From JADJOY01 sp046331705 [NCBI: bacterium] (GTDB taxonomy: Bacteria > JADJOY01): a stretch of DNA of 21,033 bases. The stretch covers positions 1-21,033 of the forward strand of contig JAXLQJ010000088.1 of assembly GCA_046331705.1 (NCBI GenBank). The letters run 5' to 3'. Of this stretch, positions 1-7,744 are shown one piece after another. A program made the position numbers and the translations under genes. A model generated the notes under the pieces. That model was not told where the DNA came from. It worked only from the letters and a program-made list of their open reading frames with translations, and ran no database searches. How positions within the stretch are numbered: the stretch's first letter is position 1; every line of letters begins with the position of its first letter.

Positions 1-1812
1 GACGACGAGCCCGCCGTTCGCCAGCTCGAGCTGCTCGCGCTCAGCACGTTCGGCTTCACGGTCGACGAGGCGCGCTCCGGCGAGGAAGCCCTGGAGCTTT
101 GGGCGCGCGAGCGCCACGGGCTCATCCTCCTCGACCTCAACATGCCGGGGATCGGCGGCTTCGAAGCATGTCGGCGCATTCGCGCGATGCCCGGTGGCGA
201 GCACGTACCGATCCTGGTGGTGACGGGCGCCAACGACAACGACTCGGTTCGCGCCGCGTTCAACGCCGGCGCCACCGACTTCCTGCTCAAGCCCATGAGC
301 CTGATCATGCTGGAGAACCGCGTCCGCTACGCGCTGCGCTCCTCGGACGCGCTGGAACGGCTACGCGAGAGTGAGCGCAGCGTCCGCAAGCTCGCCTATC
401 ACGACAGCCTGACGGGGCTCGGCAATCGGCGTTTCGCGCAGGATCGGTTGTCGAGCGCGGTCGCCGCGGCGAAGCGGCACGGTCGGATGCTCGCGGTGCT
501 GTTCCTCGATCTCGACAAGTTCAAGCGCATCAACGACACGCTCGGGCACGGCGCCGGCGACGCGCTCCTGCGCGAGGTCGCCCACCGCTTGTCGGATGCC
601 GTTCGCAGCTCGGACTCCGTGTCGCGCCTCAACGATCCCGACGACTCGGCGGTGTCGCGGCTCGGAGGCGACGAGTTCACGGTGGTGCTGAGCGAGATCC
701 GCGAGCCCCACGATGCAGCGAACGTCGCGCGGCGCATCCTGCACACGCTGGCCGCGCCGATGAGCCTGGAGGGCCACGAGGTGGTCGTGGGCGCGAGCAT
801 CGGGCTCGCGATCTTCCCCCGCGACGGCGAGACCCCCGAGGCGCTCATGTGCAACGCCGACGCCGCGCTCTACAGCGCCAAGGAAGCGGGCCGCAACACG
901 TTCAAGTTCTACGATCGCGCGCTCAACGCGGTCGCGCACGAGCGGCTGGCGCTCGAGGAGGGGCTGCGCCGGGCGCTCGATCGCGACGAGCTCGAGCTCT
1001 TCTGGCAGCCGATCGTGGAGACCTGCTCCGGCCGCACCGTGGGCGCCGAAGCGCTGTTGCGCTGGCGGGATCCCACGCGTGGGATGGTCGGCCCGGACCA
1101 GTTCATCCCGCTCGCGGAGGACACGGGGCTGATCGTTCCGATCGGCGACTGGGTGCTGCGCGCGGCGTGCAGCCAGCTCGCCGCGTGGCGCGCCAGCGGC
1201 GCGACGCCGCCGCAATTCCGCGCCGCCATCAACCTCTCGCCCGTCCAGCTCGCGCGCGAGGGCTTCGCCGAGCGCGTGCGCGCGATCCTCGCGGCGCACG
1301 ACCTCGCCCCCGGCTCGATCGAGCTCGAGATCACCGAGCGGACGCTGATCCGCGCCGAGGCCACGGTGGAGGCGAACCTGCGCGCGTTGCGCGCGATCGG
1401 GCTCAGGCTCTCCCTCGACGACTTCGGCACCGGCTTCTCGTCGCTCTCGTATCTGCGGCGCTTCCGCTTCGACACGCTCAAGATCGACCGCTCCTTCGTC
1501 CGCGACGTGATGGTCGACCCCGAGGACGCCGCCATCACCACGGCCATCCTGTCGATGTCGCACGCGCTCGGGCTGGAAGTCGTCGCCGAAGGAGTCGAGA
1601 CCGAAGCGCAGCGCGCGTTCCTCACCGAGCGTCGCTGCGATCGGATGCAGGGCTATCTGTTCAGCCGTCCAGCGGATGCCGAGACGATCGCCGCGCTCTT
1701 CGACAAAGGCTTCGGCGGCGCGTCGAGCTCGATGCGACCGCACCCGGCACCCGCCGAGCGACGAGCCCCGGCGGCCATGCCCCGCTTCACCCATCCGCCG
1801 ATCGCGGCGTGA
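1..1812 (+). CDS. Response regulator with GGDEF and EAL domains (5' partial)
   Basis: The reading frame is open from base 1, so the start codon lies upstream; the first residues (DDEP) look like the acidic pocket of a receiver domain, so probably only about ten residues are missing. Counting from the window edge, the receiver has phospho-acceptor D45 (LLDLNMPG), T75 and K97 (LLKPMS). A GGDEF domain follows with an intact GGDEF at 222-226, then an EAL domain starting with EALLRW at 350. The EAL part keeps the usual catalytic signatures: INLSPVQL, ELEITE, DDFGTGFSSL, LKIDRSF, AEGVET and MQGYLFSRP. Both diguanylate cyclase and cyclic-di-GMP phosphodiesterase activities are therefore possible; which dominates cannot be read from sequence. 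An RSSD at 202-205 resembles the inhibitory RxxD site but is 16 residues from GGDEF instead of the usual 5. The protein is cytosolic, and its partner histidine kinase is not in the window. Confidence 0.95.
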   Translation, partial: DDEPAVRQLELLALSTFGFTVDEARSGEEALELWARERHGLILLDLNMPGIGGFEACRRIRAMPGGEHVPILVVTGANDNDSVRAAFNAGATDFLLKPMSLIMLENRVRYALRSSDALERLRESERSVRKLAYHDSLTGLGNRRFAQDRLSSAVAAAKRHGRMLAVLFLDLDKFKRINDTLGHGAGDALLREVAHRLSDAVRSSDSVSRLNDPDDSAVSRLGGDEFTVVLSEIREPHDAANVARRILHTLAAPMSLEGHEVVVGASIGLAIFPRDGETPEALMCNADAALYSAKEAGRNTFKFYDRALNAVAHERLALEEGLRRALDRDELELFWQPIVETCSGRTVGAEALLRWRDPTRGMVGPDQFIPLAEDTGLIVPIGDWVLRAACSQLAAWRASGATPPQFRAAINLSPVQLAREGFAERVRAILAAHDLAPGSIELEITERTLIRAEATVEANLRALRAIGLRLSLDDFGTGFSSLSYLRRFRFDTLKIDRSFVRDVMVDPEDAAITTAILSMSHALGLEVVAEGVETEAQRAFLTERRCDRMQGYLFSRPADAETIAALFDKGFGGASSSMRPHPAPAERRAPAAMPRFTHPPIAA

Positions 1813-1827
1813 GCGCCGCCGTACGGC

Positions 1828-1843
1828 CCGGCGCGCGCGCCGG
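1828..1843. terminator. GC palindrome between convergent genes
   Basis: A perfect 16-bp palindrome (CCGGCGCGCGCGCCGG) lies in the 36-bp gap between the stops of the GGDEF-EAL gene and the TetR gene. It could act as a bidirectional terminator stem, but there is no U-tract and GC-only palindromes arise easily in DNA this rich in GC. Confidence 0.3.
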
Positions 1844-1848
1844 CGGAA

Positions 1849-2454
1849 TCACGCGCCGAGGGCGCGCAGGCAGAGCTCGGCCGTCGCCGCCGGAATGGGC
1901 ATCCCGGCGAAGGCGCTCGGGTTCTCGACCATGGCGGTCGCCGCGGCGCGCACCGCGCCCACGATGACGGTCGCCGCGAGGCGCGGCTCCACGTCGCGAA
2001 ACTGCCCGCGCTTGATGCCGGCGCCCACCAGCTTGGTGAGCTCGGTCTCGAAGGTGCGGAACTGCTCCTCCAGCACCTTCGAGCGCCGCCCCGACGTCTT
2101 GCCGAACTCCTGCACGTAGGCCTGCTGGAGGACGGCGACGCGGTGGTGCAGGACCGACTCCTCGAGCACGGCGACGATCGCGCGCTCGATCCGCTCACGC
2201 GGGCTGGCGACCCCCGCCACGCGTGACAGGATCGTGGACGTCATCTGCTCCACGGCGTGCTCGTAGACCGCGAGGAAGAGCTCCTGCTTTCCCGCGAAGT
2301 GCCAGTAGAGCGCGCCACGCGTGTAGCCGGCCGTGGCCACGATCTGGTCGATGCTGGTCGCCTGATAGCCCTGCTTGGCGAACAGATCCGTCGCCACGCG
2401 CAGCAAACGCGCGCGGCTCGCGGCGAGATCGGGCGGGGTCCGCTTTCGGGCCAT
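1849..2454 (-). CDS. TetR/AcrR family transcriptional regulator
   Basis: A 201-residue protein, normal for the family. Residues 13-62 form the TetR DNA-binding domain: a first helix (ASRARLLRVATDLFAKQGY), then the helix-turn-helix SIDQIVATAGYTRGALYWHF and the following KQELF segment. The C-terminal ligand and dimer domain is poorly conserved, as usual. The gene is divergent from the acyl-CoA carboxylase operon, with 185 bp between start codons containing inverted repeats. The simplest inference is that it represses that operon and itself and is released by an acyl-CoA or its precursor. The ATG at 2454 places the HTH at the normal distance from the N-terminus; no strong Shine-Dalgarno precedes it. 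The ligand cannot be deduced. Confidence 0.92.
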   Translation of the reverse strand: MARKRTPPDLAASRARLLRVATDLFAKQGYQATSIDQIVATAGYTRGALYWHFAGKQELFLAVYEHAVEQMTSTILSRVAGVASPRERIERAIVAVLEESVLHHRVAVLQQAYVQEFGKTSGRRSKVLEEQFRTFETELTKLVGAGIKRGQFRDVEPRLAATVIVGAVRAAATAMVENPSAFAGMPIPAATAELCLRALGA

Positions 2455-2639
2455 GGGTGTCGCAGCCGGTCGTCGCCTTCAGGATACCATTCACATGACG
2501 ACTGGCATGTGTCGCATGCCGATATGGGCCGTGATAAGTGGCCATTTTCGTCGGGACGAGGAATAGACATACTCGACATCATGTGATAGGGTCGCACTCG
2601 TTTCGCACCGACCCGAGCCACCTCGCCGGCGAGGATCGC
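2455..2639. promoter_or_regulatory. Divergent promoter region with candidate TetR operators
   Basis: This 185-bp gap separates the TetR gene from the carboxylase operon and is less GC-rich than its surroundings. It holds overlapping perfect inverted repeats: CACATG-N8-CATGTG at 2492-2511 and GGCATG-N5-CATGCC at 2504-2520. A further CATGTG lies at 2580-2585 inside ATCATGTGAT. These are good candidates for a TetR dimer site controlling both directions. No convincing -35/-10 pair was identified by eye. A GAGGA near 2631 precedes the operon's first ATG. Confidence 0.5.
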
Positions 2640-4250
2640 ATGCAGGTCATCGACACGCGCATCGACACCCAGAGCGACGAGTACAAGCGTCGCTACGAGC
2701 ACAACGAGAAGCTGGTCGGCGAGCTGCGCGAGAACCTGCGCAAGGCTCGCGACGAGCGCTCCGAGAAGGCCCGCAAGCGCCACGTCAGCCAGGGCAAGCT
2801 GCCGATTCGCGAGCGCCTGGAACGGCTGCTCGATCCCAACACGCCGTTCCTCGAGACCGCGCCGCTCGCCGGCCACGGCATGTACGACGGCGGCGTGCAC
2901 GCCGCCGGCTTGGTCTCGGGCGTCGGCATCATCCACGGCCGCGAGTGGTACGTGGTCGGCAACGACGCGATGGTGAAGGGCGGCTCGTCCTATCCCATCA
3001 CCGTCAAGAAGAGCCTGCGCGACCAGGAGATCATCCTGGAGAACCGGCTGCCGGTCGTGAACATGATCGATTCGGCGGGCGCCTACCTGCCGGAGCAGGC
3101 GCAGATCTTCGCCGACAAGTGGATGGGTGGCCGCGTCTTCTACCACCAGGCGCTCATGTCGAAGCTCGGCATTCCGCAGATCGCCGTGGTGATGGGCCAT
3201 TGCACCGCCGGCGGCGCCTACGTGCCGGCCATGTCCACGTTCGTCGTCCAGGTGAAGAAGACCGGCGCCATCTTCCTGGGCGGGCCGCCGCTGGTGCGTG
3301 CCGCCACCGGCGAGGTCGTGAGCGCCGAGGATCTGGGCGGCGCCGACGTCCACTGCAGCCAGTCCGGCGTCGCGGACTTCTACGCCGAGAACGACGAGCA
3401 CGCGCTCGCGATCGCCCGCGACCTCGCGCAGAACGTGAACCTGAGCGACAAGGTCCGCGTGCCCACGCGCGAGCCCTGCGAGCCCAAGTACGACCCGCGC
3501 GAGCTCTACGGCATCGTGCCCGCCGAGATCGCCAAGCCCTACGACGTGCGCGAGGTGATCGCGCGCATCGTCGACGGCAGCGAGTTCGAGGAGTTCAAGG
3601 CGCGTTTCGGCACCACGCTGGTCACGGGTTTCGCGTACATCCACGGCATGAAGGTGGGCATCCTCGCCAACAACGGCGTGCTCTTCAGCGAGAGCGCGCT
3701 CAAGGGCACCCAGTTCATCCAGATCTGCGATTCGATGCGCATCCCGCTGGTGTTCCTGCAGAACATCATGGGCTTCATCATCGGCCGCGAGTACGAGGCC
3801 AAGGGCATCACCAAGGACGGTCACAAGATGGTGGCCGCGGTGTCGTGCGCCACGGTGCCCAAGTTCACGGTGATGATCGGCGGCTCGTTCGGCGCCGGCA
3901 ACTACGCGATGTGCGGGCGCGCCTACGGTCCGCGTTGGCTCTGGACGTGGCCCAACCACCGCGTCTCCGTGATGGGTGGCGAGCAAGCTGCGGACGTGCT
4001 CGTCTCGATCAAGCAGGACCAGCTCGCGCGCGAGGGCGAGCAGCTCCTCGACGAGGGCGCGATCCAGTGGATCCGTCAGCCCGTGATCGAGACCTACGAG
4101 CAAGAGGGCAACGCGTACGCATCGACCTCCAAGCTCTGGGACGACGGCATCATCGATCCCGCCAAGACCCGCGACGTCCTCGGGCTCGCGATCAGCGCCT
4201 CGCTCAACGCGCCGATGGAGCCCTTCGGCCACGGCGTCTTCCGGTTTTGA
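2640..4250 (+). CDS. Acyl-CoA carboxylase beta subunit (methylcrotonyl/geranyl-CoA type)
   Basis: The 536-residue carboxyltransferase subunit transfers the carboxyl group from carboxybiotin to an acyl-CoA. Length and sequence fit the 3-methylcrotonyl-CoA/geranyl-CoA carboxylase branch rather than propionyl-CoA carboxylase: MIDSAGAYLPEQ, MGHCTAGGAYVPAMS, ATGEVVSAEDLGGADVHC, ELYGIVP, FKARFGTTLVTGFA, NNGVLFSESALKG, GGSFGAGNYAMCGRAY and VSVMGGEQAADVL are its hallmarks. The open frame extends upstream to 2538, but the ATG at 2640 is preferred: GAGGA sits about 8 bp upstream and the protein then begins with the normal charged N-terminal helix. Five bases separate its stop from the biotin carboxylase gene. 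The substrate could be 3-methylcrotonyl-CoA (leucine), geranyl-CoA (terpenoids) or a related branched enoyl-CoA. Confidence 0.95.
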   Translation: MQVIDTRIDTQSDEYKRRYEHNEKLVGELRENLRKARDERSEKARKRHVSQGKLPIRERLERLLDPNTPFLETAPLAGHGMYDGGVHAAGLVSGVGIIHGREWYVVGNDAMVKGGSSYPITVKKSLRDQEIILENRLPVVNMIDSAGAYLPEQAQIFADKWMGGRVFYHQALMSKLGIPQIAVVMGHCTAGGAYVPAMSTFVVQVKKTGAIFLGGPPLVRAATGEVVSAEDLGGADVHCSQSGVADFYAENDEHALAIARDLAQNVNLSDKVRVPTREPCEPKYDPRELYGIVPAEIAKPYDVREVIARIVDGSEFEEFKARFGTTLVTGFAYIHGMKVGILANNGVLFSESALKGTQFIQICDSMRIPLVFLQNIMGFIIGREYEAKGITKDGHKMVAAVSCATVPKFTVMIGGSFGAGNYAMCGRAYGPRWLWTWPNHRVSVMGGEQAADVLVSIKQDQLAREGEQLLDEGAIQWIRQPVIETYEQEGNAYASTSKLWDDGIIDPAKTRDVLGLAISASLNAPMEPFGHGVFRF

Positions 4251-4255
4251 GACCG

Positions 4256-5755
4256 ATGTTTCGCAAGGTTCTGATCGCGAATCGCGGGGAGATCGCGGTG
4301 CGGATCATCCGCACTTGCCGCGAGCTCGGACTCGGCACGGTGGCGGTCTACTCGGACGTGGACGCCGCGGCGCTCCACGTTCAAGAAGCGGACGAAGCCG
4401 TGGCACTCGGTCGCGCCGCGCCCGCCGAGAGCTACCTGAACATCGCGAAGATCCTGGACGCGTGCCGCGCCACCGGCGCGGACGCGCTCCATCCCGGATA
4501 CGGCTTTCTCTCGGAACGACCCGTGCTCGCCCGCGCCTGCGCCGAGCACGGCGTGACCTTCATCGGTCCGCCGCCCCACGCGATGGAAGTGCTGGGCAGC
4601 AAGACCGAATCGCGGAAGCTCATGATCGCGCGCGGCGTGCCCGTCACTCCCGGCACGCCTGCCGAGGACTGGACCGTGCCGCGCCTCGCCGCGGCGGCGG
4701 AGAAGCTGGGCTATCCGGTGCTGCTCAAGGCGGCGGCCGGCGGCGGCGGCAAGGGCATGCGCGTGGTGTTCGGCCCGCAAACCCTCGAGGCTGACCACGC
4801 AGCAGCCGTTCGCGAGGCCATCTCCGCGTTCGGCGACGGCACCGTCTACCTCGAGAAGATGGTGAAGTCCCCGCGCCACGTGGAAGTGCAGATCCTCGCC
4901 GACCAGCACGGCAACTGCCTCCACCTCGGCGAGCGCGAGTGCTCGATCCAGCGCCGCCACCAGAAGATCGTCGAAGAATCGCCGTCGATGGTCGTGGACG
5001 ACGAGCTGCGTGCGCGCATGGGCGAGGTCGCGGTGCGCGCGGCGCAGGCCGCGGGCTACACCAACGCCGGCACCGTCGAGTTCCTGGTCGATCCCGAGCG
5101 CAACTTCTACTTCCTCGAGATCAACGCCCGCCTGCAGGTCGAGCACCCGGTCACCGAGCTGGTCACCGGCATCGACCTGGTGAAGAAGCAGATCGAGATC
5201 GCCGCGGGCGAGCCGCTCGGGCTCACGCAGGAGCAAGTGGTGCGGCGCGGCCACGCGATCGAGGTCCGCATCTACGCCGAGGACCCGGCCCACGACTTCC
5301 GACCCAGCCCCGGCACGCTGGTGGCCTACGAGGAGCCGCGCGGCCCCGGCATCCGCGTGGACAGCGGTGTGTACGCCGGCTACACGGTGCCGCTCGAGTA
5401 CGACCCCATCCTCGCCAAGCTCATCGCGTTCGGAGACGACCGCGAGACCGCGCGCCGCCGCCTGGTTCACGCGCTCGAGCGCTACACGGTGCTGGGCGTC
5501 GCCACGGCCACGTCGTACCTGCGCGACATCCTCTCGCACCCGGCGTTCGTCGCTGGCGAGCTCGCCACCGACTTCATCCCCAAGCACTTCGCCGAGTGGA
5601 CGCCACCCGCGAAGCACGAGCTCGAAGCGGTGGTGGCCGCGGCGCTCGCGGCGCGTTCGCGCCCAGCGCGCTCCATCGGCACCGCGAGCGGCGCGCCAGC
5701 CACCAGCGAGGGCTCGCCGTGGAATCGTCTCGGCGCCTGGACCCTGACCTCCTGA
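4256..5755 (+). CDS. Acyl-CoA carboxylase biotin carboxylase subunit
   Basis: A 499-residue ATP-grasp enzyme that carboxylates biotin using ATP and bicarbonate. It starts with the typical FRKVLIANRGEIAVRIIR. The glycine-rich ATP loop has K166 (AGGGGKGM), and the signature ECSIQRRHQK spans 228-237. E288, N290, R292, E296 (EINARLQVEHPVTE) and R338 fall at the same numbers as the catalytic residues of E. coli AccC, so the active site looks intact. The last 50 residues are an Ala/Pro/Ser-rich linker ending PWNRLGAWTLTS. This resembles the linker that, in one-piece alpha subunits of methylcrotonyl- or propionyl-CoA carboxylases, leads into the BT and biotin domains. Here a stop follows and the remaining domains are a separate gene 22 bp downstream. 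ATG at 4256 is favoured by the conserved N-terminus. Confidence 0.95.
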   Translation: MFRKVLIANRGEIAVRIIRTCRELGLGTVAVYSDVDAAALHVQEADEAVALGRAAPAESYLNIAKILDACRATGADALHPGYGFLSERPVLARACAEHGVTFIGPPPHAMEVLGSKTESRKLMIARGVPVTPGTPAEDWTVPRLAAAAEKLGYPVLLKAAAGGGGKGMRVVFGPQTLEADHAAAVREAISAFGDGTVYLEKMVKSPRHVEVQILADQHGNCLHLGERECSIQRRHQKIVEESPSMVVDDELRARMGEVAVRAAQAAGYTNAGTVEFLVDPERNFYFLEINARLQVEHPVTELVTGIDLVKKQIEIAAGEPLGLTQEQVVRRGHAIEVRIYAEDPAHDFRPSPGTLVAYEEPRGPGIRVDSGVYAGYTVPLEYDPILAKLIAFGDDRETARRRLVHALERYTVLGVATATSYLRDILSHPAFVAGELATDFIPKHFAEWTPPAKHELEAVVAAALAARSRPARSIGTASGAPATSEGSPWNRLGAWTLTS

Positions 5756-5777
5756 CGCGAGCGGCGACGAGCGCACC

Positions 5778-6302
5778 ATGAGCCTCACCTACCAGATCGG
5801 CGAGCGCGCCCTCCGCGTGCGCATCGAGAGCGAGGCCGACGGCTTCGCGCGAGTGACCGTCACGCCGGTGGCGGGTGGCGAGGAGCGGACGTTCCGCGCC
5901 CGCTACGTCCCCATCGAAGGGACGCGCGCGCTGCTCGAGATCGACGGACGCCAGCACGTCGTGCACGTCGCCGCCGGCGAGGATGCGCACCACGTGTCGA
6001 TCGCCGGCGAGCACCATGCGGTGCTGCCGCCCGAGGTGCTGGAGAAGCGACGTCGTGCCGGCGGCGGCGCCGCCGAGGCGAGCGGACACGTCACGCCGCC
6101 CATGCCCGGCCAGGTCATCAAGGTCCTGGTGCAGCCGGGCGACGACGTCGCGAAGGGTCAAGCGCTCGTCGTGATCATGGCGATGAAGATGGAAACGACG
6201 TTGTGCGCCCCGCACGCCGGCAAGATCACGCAGGTGCGCGCCACGGAAGGCGCGCAGGTGAAGCCGAGCGACGTGCTGGTCGACATCGAACGCGAAGGCT
6301 GA
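5778..6302 (+). CDS. Biotin carboxyl carrier protein of the acyl-CoA carboxylase
   Basis: A 174-residue protein whose C-terminal 75 residues are a biotinyl domain: MPGQVIKVLVQPGDDV, the biotinylation motif AMKMET with acceptor K137, and a C-terminal half ending VKPSDVLVDIE. The acceptor lysine lies 37 residues from the end, as in other carrier proteins. Residues 1-95 are a beta-rich segment (YQIGERALRVRIE, RALLEIDGRQHVVHV) that looks like the BT domain linking alpha and beta subunits in one-piece alpha chains. The gene therefore appears to be the detached C-terminal half of an alpha subunit. It starts 22 bp after the biotin carboxylase stop, in another frame, with only a weak purine-rich GACGAG as ribosome site, consistent with coupled translation. 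Confidence 0.93.
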   Translation: MSLTYQIGERALRVRIESEADGFARVTVTPVAGGEERTFRARYVPIEGTRALLEIDGRQHVVHVAAGEDAHHVSIAGEHHAVLPPEVLEKRRRAGGGAAEASGHVTPPMPGQVIKVLVQPGDDVAKGQALVVIMAMKMETTLCAPHAGKITQVRATEGAQVKPSDVLVDIEREG

Positions 6303-6317
6303 AGCCAAATCGGTCGC

Positions 6318-6343
6318 GCTCGGCCGCGGCGCGCGCGCCGAGC
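6318..6343 (+). other. Intergenic hairpin in the carboxylase operon
   Basis: GCTCGGC and GCCGAGC form a 7-bp perfect stem around a 12-nt GC-only loop in the 90-bp gap between the biotin carrier gene and the acyl-CoA dehydrogenase gene. It might reduce read-through or stabilise a processed mRNA end; there is no U-tract. Confidence 0.3.
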
Positions 6344-6392
6344 ATCCGCCCCGTCACCACCGCATCAGGCAATTGCTCGCGAGGATCCGCCC

Positions 6393-7550
6393 ATGCCCAT
6401 GCACTACTTCACACCCGAGCAGCGCACCTTCCAGCAAACCGTCCGCGACTTCTTCGACAAGGAAGTGAATCCGCACATCGACGAGTGGGAGGAGAAGGGG
6501 ATCTTCCCGGCGCATCGCATCTTCAAGCGCTGCGGCGAGCTCGGGCTCCTGGGCATCACCTACGATCCCAAGTACGGCGGCTCGGGACTCGACTACTGGT
6601 GGACGGTCGCCTTCGCCGAGGCGATGGGCGAGACCGTGCAGTGCAGCGGCATCCCGATGGCGATCATGGTGCAGACCGACATGTGCACCCCCGCGCTTCA
6701 CGAGTTCGGCAGCGAGGAGCTGAAGGAGCGCTTCCTGGTGCCGTCGATCAAGGGCGAGATGGTGGGCGCGATCGGCGTGACCGAGCCGGCCGCCGGCTCG
6801 GACGTGTTCGGCATCCAGACCCACGCACGTCGCGACGGCGACCATTACGTCATCAACGGCCGCAAGATCTTCATCACCAACGGAACGCAAGCCGACTACG
6901 TCACCACGCTGGTCAAGACCGACAAGGACGCGGCGCACCACGGCTTCAGCCTGATCGTCGTGCCGACGAGCACGCCGGGCTTCCAGGTGGCCCGCAAGCT
7001 CGACAAGGTGGGAAATCTCTCGTCCGACACCGCCGAGCTGGTCTACGAGGACGTGCGCGTTCCGGTGGCCAACCGCATCGGCGACGAAGGAATGGGCTTC
7101 ATCTACCAGATGCGCCAGTTCCAGAAGGAACGCATGGTGGCCGCGGTGGGCGCCGTCGCCGGCGCGCAGAAGGCGCTCGACATCACCGCCGAGTACCTGA
7201 AGCAGCGTGAAGCGTTCGGCAAGCCGCTCATCGCCAAGCAGTACATCCAGTTCAAGCTCGCCGAGCTCTCGACCCAGATCGAGCTCGCCCGTCAGCTCAA
7301 CTACCACTGCGCGCGCATGATCGCCGCCAACGAGGACTGCGTGCGCGAGACCTCGATGGCGAAGCTCGCCTCGTGCCGGCTGTCACGCGAGGTCGCCGAC
7401 TGGTGCGTGCAGTTCCACGGCGGCTACGGCTACATGAACGAGTACCGGATCAGCCGCTACTGGCGCGATTCCCGGCTCGGCTCGATCGGCGGCGGCGCCG
7501 ACGAGGTGATGATGTACATCATCGCCAAGCTCGAGAATTACGCCGCCTGA
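6393..7550 (+). CDS. Acyl-CoA dehydrogenase (LCAD/citronellyl-CoA type)
   Basis: A 385-residue FAD enzyme introducing an alpha,beta double bond into an acyl-CoA. It has the family signatures GAIGVTEPAAGSD (FAD/substrate region), GRKIFITNG, YLKQREAFGKPL and QFHGGYGYMNEY. The last motif is SIGGGADEVM (364-373), where medium-chain enzymes have a catalytic Glu in YEGT; here that position is G367. The base is instead likely E246 in FQKERM, the position used by long-chain and isovaleryl-CoA dehydrogenases. The IGGGADE ending recalls citronellyl-CoA dehydrogenases more than isovaleryl-CoA dehydrogenase. ATG at 6393 has GAGGA 7 bp upstream; a second ATG two codons later is possible. The gene is last in the operon and probably makes or pre-processes the carboxylase substrate. 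Electrons would pass to ETF, which is not encoded here. Confidence 0.93.
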   Translation: MPMHYFTPEQRTFQQTVRDFFDKEVNPHIDEWEEKGIFPAHRIFKRCGELGLLGITYDPKYGGSGLDYWWTVAFAEAMGETVQCSGIPMAIMVQTDMCTPALHEFGSEELKERFLVPSIKGEMVGAIGVTEPAAGSDVFGIQTHARRDGDHYVINGRKIFITNGTQADYVTTLVKTDKDAAHHGFSLIVVPTSTPGFQVARKLDKVGNLSSDTAELVYEDVRVPVANRIGDEGMGFIYQMRQFQKERMVAAVGAVAGAQKALDITAEYLKQREAFGKPLIAKQYIQFKLAELSTQIELARQLNYHCARMIAANEDCVRETSMAKLASCRLSREVADWCVQFHGGYGYMNEYRISRYWRDSRLGSIGGGADEVMMYIIAKLENYAA

Positions 7551-7715
7551 ACGAAGACGGCACGCACGCGCTCGGCGCGATCCTCGACGAGCCCCAGCCG
7601 CTCGAGCGAAGCGGCGACTCGCGCGAGGACGATTCCCCCGGTCTTCGTGGGGCGCGTGCACACGGGTCGGGTAGCCGGCCCCAACGTGGCTCGGGAACCG
7701 CGTGGCTCCCGCGTG

Positions 7716-7735
7716 GCTGCCGCGCGCCCGGCAGC
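7716..7735. terminator. Stem-loop between convergent dehydrogenase and SDR genes
   Basis: GCTGCCG and CGGCAGC form a perfect 7-bp stem with a 6-nt loop, 9 bp beyond the SDR stop codon on the minus strand and about 165 bp after the dehydrogenase stop. No U-tract follows on either strand, so a terminator role is only suggested by position. The rest of the 194-bp gap carries no credible gene. Confidence 0.35.
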
Positions 7736-7744
7736 GCGACGAGC

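Noticed and set aside
2241-4232. Long minus-strand open frame opposite the carboxylase beta gene
   Set aside because: It is the shadow of a gene with strong family motifs; its translation is Arg/His/Asp-rich low-complexity with no domain, apart from a short tail copying the TetR region in another frame.
2945-4255. Upstream extension of the biotin carboxylase frame
   Set aside because: The extension overlaps the beta subunit in another frame and is Arg-rich; the conserved biotin carboxylase N-terminus begins at 4256.
5740-5780. Biotin carboxylase/carrier break as a pseudogene
   Set aside because: Both halves keep all catalytic residues and have plausible ends and starts, so they are annotated as two functional genes.
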